From assembly GCA_002705055.1 (NCBI GenBank), contig PAHY01000033.1, positions 1 through 64,000 on the forward strand: a DNA stretch of 64,000 bases, given 5' to 3'. The notes beneath the pieces are model-generated. The model ran no database searches, had not been told where the DNA came from, and saw only the letters and a program-made list of their open reading frames with translations. The first letter of the stretch is position 1. Each line of letters starts with the position of its first letter. Positions 49,401-56,934 of this stretch are shown here, in pieces. The translations under genes were made by a program, and so were the position numbers. This DNA is from Planctomycetota bacterium (GTDB lineage: Bacteria; Planctomycetota; UBA1135).

Positions 49401-50069
49401 CAGCTCATCCGGACGAATCGCCCGCGCCGCCAGCCGATGCAGATGCTGCGCGACCGCGCTCGGCCCGTAGCCGTGCGAAGCAAGCATCACTGCGTCTTCG
49501 TCGGGCTCGTCGCCGTACAGCGCATCGAAGCTCCGCCCCACCAGATCGAGTGCCAGGCCGCGCAATGCACGGCCATCGGCATCGATCGCGAAGCGCGGAT
49601 GCAGACCGGCAGCCAGGGCATGCTCGCGCAGCAGCGAAGAACAGAATCCGTGAATGGTCTGCATCCGCAGCCGGTCGGCGGCGCTCGCCAGGGCGGCGGC
49701 GCGGGCGACGCGCTCTTTCGCCGTCAGGCCCAGCTCGCTCGAGTCGAAGCCGATCGGTTCTTCGCCGCGGTGCACCGCACGCAGCGCCTTGGCGACGCGC
49801 ATCTGCATCTCGACTGCGGCCGCGTCGGTGAAGGTGATCGCGACCACGCCTCCGCAGACCGTTTCGGCGATCGACTCGTGGTCGCTAGCAGCGCCGGCCT
49901 GTTCCAGCTTCTGACGCGTCTGCTCCCAGCCCGGACCGAGGCACCAGTGCACCACGCGAGCGACCAGCACCGCGGTCTTGCCCGTACCCGCGCCGGCCTC
50001 AAGCACGAGCGGATGGCCGAACTCGCTGCGCCCGAGTCGACGGGCATCGGCGTCGTGCAGGACGCTCAC
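46449..50069 (-). CDS. addA: UvrD/RecB-type helicase-nuclease subunit, AddA-like
   Basis: The start is GTG 50069, overlapping the upstream stop as GTGA, giving 1206 aa. SF1A helicase motifs are intact: Walker A GAGTGKTAVLVARV (about 25-38), Walker B LVDEFQDTD, VGDPKQSIYGWRNAD (motif III) and VRVMTVHKAKGLTFQHVYLAD (motif V region). The C-terminus carries a RecB-family nuclease with GTLDLLYRDPATGQLVVADFKTD, whose D and DxK residues bind metal. AddAB-type enzymes resect double-strand ends and load RecA at a chi-like site. Pairing with the AddB-like gene directly upstream supports this assignment over RecB. Confidence 0.9.
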   Translation of the reverse strand: MSVLHDADARRLGRSEFGHPLVLEAGAGTGKTAVLVARVVHWCLGPGWEQTRQKLEQAGAASDHESIAETVCGGVVAITFTDAAAVEMQMRVAKALRAVHRGEEPIGFDSSELGLTAKERVARAAALASAADRLRMQTIHGFCSSLLREHALAAGLHPRFAIDADGRALRGLALDLVGRSFDALYGDEPDEDAVMLASHGYGPSAVAQHLHRLAARAIRPDELPEDPLDQERFAAWREPMLAAIEAVRAILQPAADEVYDAGKADGRNTKGLILVASTSAELEAALRELDSVDRLGELMSEEGAAMRFLASKAEAWSKGKFSDTELGLLHGHEGRLAAELAAVVPALKALRGFEPEVLRAGTRLMRRLLADARAEMRRQGLQCFDGLLRDARRLLREHPQIAARVREGIDQLLVDEFQDTDAGQCELVARLALDELPTEHQPGLFLVGDPKQSIYGWRNADLAAYAGFVARVEQAGGQIAILDVNFRSVPPILAEVERCVQPVMQAEEGRQPAFQPLHAAPPVEGDPGFDQHGRRAVEHWVSWAHESDKGKIGPSTAADHARELEAQAIAQDLAELRARDALEFKQAALLLRSTTGLEVYLNALREADIPYQVERDRSYYRRREIVDAASLVRAIVDPHDQLALVAALRAPIVGVPDAAWLPLWRARFPEACAKLRSPNQEELLRELRQSITAVAAEVDASGAIGVDRIPGWHHALLAAVDQLAILRQSFRIDPADEFVAKLRAAFLHEATEAARFLGAHRLANLERFYRRLTEALASEEGGPQAVLRALRIAVADEEEESATPPGDDSLDAVRVMTVHKAKGLTFQHVYLADVHGGSSGARGLPQCAVSERTGSFEYCLFGVPTLGWHQVAREEARISETEMVRLLYVALTRPQKRLVICGKRGIPGAGGRAAVGLEALLRHRMQQGQVLAGLFGEQRGTAIEHLDSDGVLWRIPHPDAEQLEGLARAAQQGVDPAALLAELETLQRDRLAARERQAQARVRTASREDGHEVLRFAEAGGSGAEDEAWTTRAIGDPELARAVGTAVHRALELIQLDAEPVAALQAQIAGLADAVRGFVPRSRLDEVVQEARRLLEDADRSGILYELFDRRDQILGREVPVLLPDESTGGAVIGTLDLLYRDPATGQLVVADFKTDAVRSDEELQAKRAHYLGQGQVYQDAVARMFPNEEPPAFELWFLTANRIVR

Positions 50070-53000
50070 GCCTCGTCCTCCAGCTTGCGCTCGGGCAGAG
50101 TCCACAGCTCGAAGAGGCCGTCATCACTCTGATCGAGTTGGGCGACTAGCCGACGGCGGGCGCCGGAATCATGACGCAGGCAGGCCTCGGCGAGCTCGCA
50201 CCATTCGCAGGCTTGCGGGCGCTTGCCATCGGGCGTCTCCATGCGGGCAAAGGCCCACCCGGCCTCGCGCGCGGCCATCAGCTCGCCGGCGACCGTGCGG
50301 AAGGACTCGATCGCGGGCGCATCATGGTGCAGCCCCACGGAGTAGGCGGCTTCCGGGGCCTCGGCGAGGCGGCGCAGGAAGAGATAGCGGCCGGCCGCGC
50401 CCTCCTGCGAAGCCGCATAGGCCGCGACCTGCAGCCGCTCGCCGCGCAGCACCGCCTCGGCGAGCTTCTCGGCGCGCTTGGCCGCGCCCTTCTGCTTCCA
50501 GGGCGGGCGCGAGGTCTTGTAGTCGACGTAAACCGGCGCGCCATCGGGCCCGCGGTCGACGCGATCGGCCAGGAAGGCGAGCCGCCGCACGCCGCCGTCG
50601 GGGAGCTTCACTTCGAGCTCGGCCTTCTCCTCGCAGCCGATGACGTGCAGCGCGCCGGTCTCGGCAAACTCCAGCTCGAGCGCGCGCGCCACCAAAGGCT
50701 GCGCCCGCATCGCCAGCGCCGTGATCAGACCGGGGACACGCAGGTCTTCGGCGTAGGCGACCTGGCGCGCCGCGCGCAGGGTGTGCTCTCGCTGGTCCAG
50801 CTCACTGGGATGTCCCACCTTGCGCGGCTTGCCCTGCGCGGCTTCCGGGCCGGCGAGCAGCGTCTCGAGCGCGCCGTGCACCGCGCTGCCCAGCAGCGCC
50901 GGGTCAATGTCCGGCAGATCGGCCAGCGGATCCGGCGCGGCCTCGAGGTGCAGCGCGTGGTTCAGAAAGCTCTGCCAGCCGCAGCGCGCGTAGGCTTCGA
51001 GCCGCGTGACGAACAGCGTGGAGGAATCGGCGAGCGACTCCGGCAGCAGGCCCGACCAGGGCCCGAAGCTGGCGGCGCGCTTGCGACCTTCCGGCGTGCG
51101 ACGATCCGGCTCGTACTCGTCGAGCAGATCAGCGCGCGCCGCAGCCAGCGCAGGACCGCCCGGCAGGACCGCGGGCAGCAGCGCGCGCCAGGCGGCGCGA
51201 TCTTCGCGCAGGCCGGCAAAGATCAGCGCTTCCGCGCCGGTGCGCGCCTGCTGCGGCCGGGCCAGCAGTTCGGCGCGCAGGCGCGGCACGGCCAGCGTGC
51301 CGTCCCCGCCTTCTTCCAGCGCGCAGCTGGGGCTGAGCCACAGACGCTGCAGAAAGGGCGAGGGCGGCAGCTCCTTGCCGTCTTCGTCGGCGCGCAGCCA
51401 GGAAAGATGGACCTGCGGAGCCGCGCTGCAGAGCTGAGCAAAGAGGTAACGCTCCTCGGCGTGACCGCGCTCGGCGAGCTGCAAATCCTGATTGCCGGTC
51501 TCGATGCGCAGGGCGGCCCGCGCCCGGTCCGGCAGAATGGGATCGGCCTGCACCACGCGCGGGAAGACGCCGCGATTCAGACCGAGCACGAAGAGGTGCT
51601 GAAAGGTGCGGGCGCGCGCCTGCGTCAGATCGAGCACGGCGACTCCGGCGCTACCGCCGAGCGGCCGCGCGCCGAAGTGGCGCGCCTCGCGTTCGAGCAT
51701 CAGCAGGTACTCACCGCGACTGCACGGGCCCAGATCGATCTCGCCTAGCCCGCGGACCAGGTCGAGCCAGTTGTCTTCGCGATCGAAGGCCTCGGCGCGC
51801 CAGCCCAGCTCGCTTTTCAAAAGCTTCTCGACGGCCAGCGCGTGCTCGGCCAGGGATGCGCGCGCGGGCAGCCGCCGCCAGGCGCGCACCAGGCCGCGGG
51901 CGGCGCCGAATGCCTGCAGGAAGGCGCCGGCCGGAATGCTGCGTCGATGGGCTCGGTACTGCTGCTCGAAGGCGAGTTGCGGCTGATCGACCTCGGGTGC
52001 GGCGTCGGCTTCGCCTTCTTCGCCGGGCTCGACTTCGACCAGGCCGCGCCGAATCGGCAACGGGAAGGCGGCGCGCTCGCCCAGCGCGGAGGCCTCGTCG
52101 AATCGATCCAACTGCCCCAGGCGCCCGAGACCCAGAGCGCGGAAGGCAAGGCGCAGGTCGGCGATGCGCTGCGGATCGAGCGCGCCGCTGTGCGAACCCT
52201 CGGCGACCGCATCGAGCCAGCGATCCACCGGGCAGTCCTCGCCTTCGCGCAGGACCGCGAGCACGGCCTGAAAACGGCGGTGCACCGGGAACAGCGCCGC
52301 CGGCGCCGCGCCGCCGCGGAAGGGAATGCCCAGTTCGCCGAACCAACGCCGCAGAGGCACGGCATAAGGCGGCAGCGTACGCGCGACCACGCCGATCTCT
52401 TCCGCGGGCACACCTTCAGCGAGCAGCGCGCGAATGCGCTGCGCCAGCTCGCGCGTCTCGTCTTCGGCGCCCGCCGCGTGCATCTGGGACAGCTGTGGAG
52501 CATCCTGCTGCGGGGAGTCCGCCCAAGCCTGCTGCGCCACGGCGCGCGCTTCGCTTCCGGCCAGCCGTTCGACGAAGTCGAGCACGAAGCTCTGGCCACG
52601 GTCCGGACGATCGGCCGCAGCCGGATCCGAAGGCAGATCAACGACCATGCGCGCACCGCGCGCGAGCAGCGCGCGCAGCAGCGCCGCCGCCTGCCCGGTG
52701 GCGTCGGCGAAGCCATGGACGAAGACCGCCCGCGCGTGCAGATGGCTCTCCACCCAGCCGGCAGCGGCCGCCTGCAGATCACCCGGCCGCGCGACCCCAG
52801 CGGCCTGCATCGCCTCGGCGGTCGCGCGGGCGGCGGCGACGATCGGCATCCCGCCCTCGGTGAGCTGCGCCGACAGCAGATCGCGCATGCTGGAAGCTGC
52901 GAGTCCCATTCCGTCCTGCAGGCCGGCCAGAGCCTCGCGCAGTTCCGGTTGCGCCTCGGCGGCGCGCCGCGCCAGCACCTCGACCTGCGCCGAGTGCGTC

Positions 53001-53257
53001 TCGGGTTGCTCGCCGGCATCGCGGTGCAGCCGCAGCGCCAAGGCGTGCAGGCTGAGCACCTCGACGCCCAGACTGGCCCCGGCGTGCGCCAGCCGGATCG
53101 CCAGCTGATCACGCAGCTCGCGCGAAGGCACCACGACGTAGACCGGCTGCGCGAGCTGGGCCGGGTCCTGTTGCGCGGCCGCGACCTCTTCCTGTACCGC
53201 AGCCAGCAGCGCCGACTCCGCGGCCCGTGCTCCGCGCGCGAACAGGAAATTCGTCAC
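50066..53257 (-). CDS. addB: AddB-like PD-(D/E)XK nuclease/inactivated helicase subunit
   Basis: The 1063-aa protein (GTG start) has a helicase-like body without a normal Walker A motif, as in AddB. The C-terminal nuclease shows VDRGPDGAPVYVDYKTSRPPW (D and DxK). It also has the iron-sulfur cysteines expected of AddB: one in YARCGWQSFLNH before the nuclease, and three in ACEWCELAEACL after it. The cluster stabilises the nuclease domain. It precedes and overlaps addA by four bases and follows the pseudouridine synthase by 9 bp. Products of the two genes would form the double-strand-end resection complex in the cytoplasm. Confidence 0.9.
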   Translation of the reverse strand: MTNFLFARGARAAESALLAAVQEEVAAAQQDPAQLAQPVYVVVPSRELRDQLAIRLAHAGASLGVEVLSLHALALRLHRDAGEQPETHSAQVEVLARRAAEAQPELREALAGLQDGMGLAASSMRDLLSAQLTEGGMPIVAAARATAEAMQAAGVARPGDLQAAAAGWVESHLHARAVFVHGFADATGQAAALLRALLARGARMVVDLPSDPAAADRPDRGQSFVLDFVERLAGSEARAVAQQAWADSPQQDAPQLSQMHAAGAEDETRELAQRIRALLAEGVPAEEIGVVARTLPPYAVPLRRWFGELGIPFRGGAAPAALFPVHRRFQAVLAVLREGEDCPVDRWLDAVAEGSHSGALDPQRIADLRLAFRALGLGRLGQLDRFDEASALGERAAFPLPIRRGLVEVEPGEEGEADAAPEVDQPQLAFEQQYRAHRRSIPAGAFLQAFGAARGLVRAWRRLPARASLAEHALAVEKLLKSELGWRAEAFDREDNWLDLVRGLGEIDLGPCSRGEYLLMLEREARHFGARPLGGSAGVAVLDLTQARARTFQHLFVLGLNRGVFPRVVQADPILPDRARAALRIETGNQDLQLAERGHAEERYLFAQLCSAAPQVHLSWLRADEDGKELPPSPFLQRLWLSPSCALEEGGDGTLAVPRLRAELLARPQQARTGAEALIFAGLREDRAAWRALLPAVLPGGPALAAARADLLDEYEPDRRTPEGRKRAASFGPWSGLLPESLADSSTLFVTRLEAYARCGWQSFLNHALHLEAAPDPLADLPDIDPALLGSAVHGALETLLAGPEAAQGKPRKVGHPSELDQREHTLRAARQVAYAEDLRVPGLITALAMRAQPLVARALELEFAETGALHVIGCEEKAELEVKLPDGGVRRLAFLADRVDRGPDGAPVYVDYKTSRPPWKQKGAAKRAEKLAEAVLRGERLQVAAYAASQEGAAGRYLFLRRLAEAPEAAYSVGLHHDAPAIESFRTVAGELMAAREAGWAFARMETPDGKRPQACEWCELAEACLRHDSGARRRLVAQLDQSDDGLFELWTLPERKLEDEA

Positions 53258-53266
53258 GCGCGCAGC

Positions 53267-54346
53267 CTAGGCTCCGGCGCTGTCCGCGGCAAGCGCGTCG
53301 GCGTGATCCGCGATGTCCTGAAACAGCGGCGCGACCAGCTCGAGCCGCTCGCCGGTGAAGGGGTGATCCACCACCAGCTTCCAGTTGTGCAGCGCCTGCC
53401 GATCGAGGACCAGGAAATCACGGTCTGCCTGCGTCAGCCCCTCCTCGCTGACCGAGCGAATGAAGATCTGCTCGTCACCCAGGTAAAGCTTGTCGCCGAG
53501 GATCGGGTGGCCCAACGCGGCGAGATGCACCCGCAGCTGATGCTGCCGACCGGTCAGCGGGTGCAACTGCACCAGGGTGTGTCCGGGCAGCCGCCGCGCG
53601 ACTTTCCATTCCGTCTTGGAAGGCAGCCCTTCGCCGTCTTCGCGCACGCCCATCTTGAGCCGGACCTCCGAACCCAGCGCCTTGCCCAGCGGCTGATCCA
53701 TGACCCCGGACTCGCCTTCGATTTCGCCGACGACCAGCGCCAGATAGGTCTTGTCGATGCTGCGCGATTCAAACTGCTTGCCCAGGCGCGTGCGGCTGAC
53801 CTGATCCTTGGCGGTCAGCAGCACCCCGCTGGTCTCGCGGTCGAGCCGATGGCACAGCGTGGGCATGTCCTGCGTGTCGCCGTACAGCGCGCGATGCCGT
53901 TCGTGAATCAGATGGATCAGTGAACCGGTCAGGTGCCCGCGCGAAGGGTGCACGCTGATGTGCGGCGGCTTGTTGACCGCGAGCAGATACTCGTCCTCGT
54001 AGACGACCTCGAGCTCGCCCGGGTCGGCGCCGATGATCTCGGGCTGCTCCGGCTGCGGGTTGGGTTGACGCACCACCACTTCCTGGCCGGTCCGCAGCTT
54101 CAGCGAATCACGCAGCGCGCCGATCGTCGCCTGCTGCGGATCCTTGCCGGGCAGGATCTCGACCGCGCCTTCTTCCGCGATCAGATCCTGGATGCCGCGC
54201 CGCGAGCGCCAGCGAATGCGCTGGGCCAGGAACTTGTCGAGCCGCGCGCCGTGCTCGTCGATGCCCACCTCATAGCGCCATTCCTGGATGGCGGCGCTGA
54301 GGTCGCGCTGGCCGCGTCGGCGCATCTTGTTGCGTTCTCGGGCCAT
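53267..54346 (-). CDS. RluA-family pseudouridine synthase
   Basis: The 359-aa protein has a basic N-terminus (MARERNKMRRRGQRDL), an S4-like RNA-binding region (EHGARLDKFLAQRI, about 30-45), and the catalytic motif HRLDRETSG at about 164-172 with the Asp that attacks uridine. The motifs LTGRQHQLRVHLAALGHPILGDKLY complete the RluA-type signature. Family members isomerise uridine in 23S rRNA or tRNA; which site is not resolvable here. It comes first in the unit with addB and addA, and just after rpsU, so a ribosome-linked promoter may contribute to addAB expression unless the terminator at 54371-54409 is efficient. Confidence 0.93.
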   Translation of the reverse strand: MARERNKMRRRGQRDLSAAIQEWRYEVGIDEHGARLDKFLAQRIRWRSRRGIQDLIAEEGAVEILPGKDPQQATIGALRDSLKLRTGQEVVVRQPNPQPEQPEIIGADPGELEVVYEDEYLLAVNKPPHISVHPSRGHLTGSLIHLIHERHRALYGDTQDMPTLCHRLDRETSGVLLTAKDQVSRTRLGKQFESRSIDKTYLALVVGEIEGESGVMDQPLGKALGSEVRLKMGVREDGEGLPSKTEWKVARRLPGHTLVQLHPLTGRQHQLRVHLAALGHPILGDKLYLGDEQIFIRSVSEEGLTQADRDFLVLDRQALHNWKLVVDHPFTGERLELVAPLFQDIADHADALAADSAGA

Positions 54347-54370
54347 GGAGCGCGGGAGGCGGGACCGGGG

Positions 54371-54409
54371 GAAACACGAACAGCCCCGGCGGAACGGGCC
54401 GCCGAGGCT
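54371..54409 (-). terminator. Terminator between rpsU and the pseudouridine synthase gene
   Basis: Read leftward, AGCCTCGGCGG and CCGCCGGGGCT form an 11-bp stem with one mismatched pair and a 6-base loop. The T-rich GTTCGTGTTT follows. It lies between the rpsU stop and the pseudouridine synthase start, so most rpsU transcripts should end here. Confidence 0.55.
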
Positions 54410-54430
54410 GAGCGAACGAGAAACCGCTGC

Positions 54431-54637
54431 CTAGAAGCGGGCGTTGCGACGGATGCGCTCGGCGCGCTTGATGACGCGGCGACGCTCTTCCTTGGCTTCG
54501 GTGCGAGCCCAGGTCGGCTTGGTGTAGAAGGTGCGGTCCTTCATGGCCACGAAGATGCCGGCCTGGTTGCACTGGCGCTTGAAGCGACGCAGAGCGGCGT
54601 CCAGGGACTCGTTCGAACGGACGTTGACGCGGATCAA
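54431..54637 (-). CDS. rpsU: 30S ribosomal protein bS21
   Basis: The 68-aa protein reads IRVNVRSNESLDAALRRFKR followed by QCNQAGIFVAMKDRTFYTKPT and a basic C-terminus, the standard bS21 pattern. The only start that gives a normal family N-terminus is TTG 54637; a further in-frame TTG at 54700 would add 21 residues with no match. No Shine-Dalgarno sequence precedes the TTG. bS21 sits near the anti-Shine-Dalgarno on the 30S subunit and can affect initiation, so a weak start codon here may be a point of self-control. It is divergent from recD2. Confidence 0.93.
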   Translation of the reverse strand: MIRVNVRSNESLDAALRRFKRQCNQAGIFVAMKDRTFYTKPTWARTEAKEERRRVIKRAERIRRNARF

Positions 54638-54717
54638 GGTCGAGATTTGGGCTTGGTTTAGGATGGGAGCGCCAGCAAGCTGAACGCTCTCGGGCCCCAA
54701 ATGGGCCGAATAGTCTA

Positions 54718-56934
54718 GTGGAACTCCCTGAATCCGTCCAGAACTCGGGCCCGCATGGTGCGGACGGGCGGGAAATCGAGCACGAGACCCAGGAGGGATC
54801 GGTCTTTTCGGTCGTTTTCCACGCCGAGGACAGCGGATTCAGCGTGGTCGTGCTCGAGACCGAGGGCGGGGTCATCACCGCCGCCGGCGAGCTGGGCCAG
54901 GTCCAGCCGGGCGACTATCTGCGCCTGCACGGGCGCTGGCGCGAACACCCGCGCTTCGGGCGGCAGTTTCAGGCTCAGTGGTCCGAGGCGGCGACCCCCA
55001 CCACCCTGGACGGGCTGCAGCAGTACCTGGCCAGCGGCAACTTCAGCGGGATCGGCGCCGACATGGCGCGGCGGCTGGTCGACCACTTCGGCGAGCACAC
55101 TCTGGATGCGCTGCAGGGCGGCGCGCGCACCCTGCAGGCGGTGCCGGGCATCGGGCCCAAGCGGGCGCAGGTGCTGGCCGAGGCCTTCGCCGAGGGACGG
55201 GACCGCCACCGAGTCCTGGCCGAGCTGCGAGGGCTGGGATTGCGCCCGGCACAAGTTCAGAAGCTTTATGAAGCCTGGGGTCCGGCCGCGATTGAGCGCG
55301 TGAGGCAGGATCCCTACGCGCTCGTCGGCATGCTGCGCGGCATCGGCTTCGAGACCGCCGAGCGCATCGCCGGCCAGCTTGAGATCCCGACCGATTCGGT
55401 GGTCCGGGGGCGCGGCGTGATCCGCCACTACCTGCGCGAGGCGCTGCGCGAGGGTCACACCTGGCTTCCCGAGGCCGAGTTGGAACAGCGCCTGAGCGGG
55501 CGCGGCCTGAGCGAGAGCACGATCACCGAGGCCCTGGCCGAGCTGATCCGCGAGGACAAACTCGCCTGCGAGCTCGACACCGATCGCTGGTACGCGCTGC
55601 CGCGGGTGCGTGACGACGAGGTCGATCTGGCCCGGCACCTTGAGCGCCTGATGGCCACGGATCACCAGCCGGTCGCCAGCAGCGAGCAGGTCATGCAGGC
55701 GCTCGAGCGCGCGCCCTTCCGCCCGGACGAAAGCCAGCGGCGCGCCCTCGATCTGGCCCTGCGCGAACGGGTCGCGGTCATGACCGGCGGCCCCGGCACC
55801 GGCAAGACCACGACCCTGCGGCTGCTGCTCGATGTGCTGGGCGCGGCCGGGGTCGGCCCGGTGCACCTGGCCTCGCCCACCGGGCGGGCGGCCAAGCGCC
55901 TGCAGGAAGCGACCGGTCGCGAAGCCAGCACCGTGCATCGGCTGCTGGGCTGGGATCCGATCGGCGGCGAGTGGAAGCACGACGAAGAGGAACCCCTCGA
56001 TGCGGCATACCTGATCGTCGACGAAGTCTCGATGCTCGACCTCGAAGTCGCGGCCGCGCTGCTGCGCGCGATCCCGGATGACTGCCGCCTGCTGCTGGTC
56101 GGCGACGCGGATCAGCTGCCCTCGGTCGGCGCCGGCGCGGTGCTGCGCGATCTGGTGGCCAGCCCGGCGATTCCGACCGCGCGCCTGGAACGCGTGCACC
56201 GCCAGGAAGCCGGCTCGGGCATCGTCGATGCGGCGCACGCCGTGCTGCATGGCCAGGTGCCGCAGACCATCACCTCGTCCGCGGGCGACTTTTTCCTGGC
56301 CACCGCGAGTTCTTCCGAGGCCGCAGCCGCGCTGGTCGAGAAGGTGGTCTGCGAACGCATCCCGGAGAAGTACGGCTACGACCCGCGCACGGAAGTGCTG
56401 GTGCTCGCGCCGATGTATCGCGGCGCTCTCGGTGTCGACGCGCTGAACCAGCGGCTGTCGCAGCGGCTCAACCCGGATGGCGAGGGCGCCGAATGGGCGC
56501 GTGGGCTACGCGAAGGCGATCGCGTCATGGTGGTACGCAATGACTACGAACGCGAAGTCTTCAACGGCGATACCGGCGTGGTGACGCACCTCGATCGGGA
56601 CGCGCTCTACGCCGAGATCGATGGCACCGTGCACGAGTACCGGCGCGAGGAGATTCAGGACCTGATCCCGGCGTACTGCGTCACCGTGCACCGCGCGCAG
56701 GGCTCGGAAGCGAAGGCGGTCGTCATCGCGCTCGACGGCAGCCACTACATGATGCTGCGCCGCAACCTGCTCTACACCGCGATCACCCGCGGCCGCGAAC
56801 TGGTCACCGTGGTCGCCGATCCGCGCGCGCTGCAGCGCGCCGTGGGGAACGCCGAAGAAGGCAAGCGCTGGACGCGCCTACCACAGCGGCTACTCCGTGA
56901 TGAGCCACTCGATCGGGACGCGCTGATCGAATAG
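54718..56934 (+). CDS. recD2: RecD2/TraA-family SF1B DNA helicase
   Basis: The 738-aa protein (GTG start) has the RecD2 layout. An N-terminal OB-like region (about 25-85) is followed by tandem helix-hairpin-helix segments such as FSGIGADMARRLVDHFGEH and VPGIGPKRAQVLAEAF. The helicase core follows, with Walker A GGPGTGKTTTLRLLLD (about 356-370), LIVDEVSMLDLEVAAALL, LLLVGDADQLPSVGAGAVLRD and the C-terminal VTVHRAQGSEAKAVVIAL and LYTAITRGRELV. RecD2 is a 5'-3' helicase in recombination and repair outside RecBCD, consistent with the nearby AddAB. The last 45 bases overlap the 3' end of the convergent membrane glycosyltransferase. Confidence 0.94.
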   Translation: MELPESVQNSGPHGADGREIEHETQEGSVFSVVFHAEDSGFSVVVLETEGGVITAAGELGQVQPGDYLRLHGRWREHPRFGRQFQAQWSEAATPTTLDGLQQYLASGNFSGIGADMARRLVDHFGEHTLDALQGGARTLQAVPGIGPKRAQVLAEAFAEGRDRHRVLAELRGLGLRPAQVQKLYEAWGPAAIERVRQDPYALVGMLRGIGFETAERIAGQLEIPTDSVVRGRGVIRHYLREALREGHTWLPEAELEQRLSGRGLSESTITEALAELIREDKLACELDTDRWYALPRVRDDEVDLARHLERLMATDHQPVASSEQVMQALERAPFRPDESQRRALDLALRERVAVMTGGPGTGKTTTLRLLLDVLGAAGVGPVHLASPTGRAAKRLQEATGREASTVHRLLGWDPIGGEWKHDEEEPLDAAYLIVDEVSMLDLEVAAALLRAIPDDCRLLLVGDADQLPSVGAGAVLRDLVASPAIPTARLERVHRQEAGSGIVDAAHAVLHGQVPQTITSSAGDFFLATASSSEAAAALVEKVVCERIPEKYGYDPRTEVLVLAPMYRGALGVDALNQRLSQRLNPDGEGAEWARGLREGDRVMVVRNDYEREVFNGDTGVVTHLDRDALYAEIDGTVHEYRREEIQDLIPAYCVTVHRAQGSEAKAVVIALDGSHYMMLRRNLLYTAITRGRELVTVVADPRALQRAVGNAEEGKRWTRLPQRLLRDEPLDRDALIE

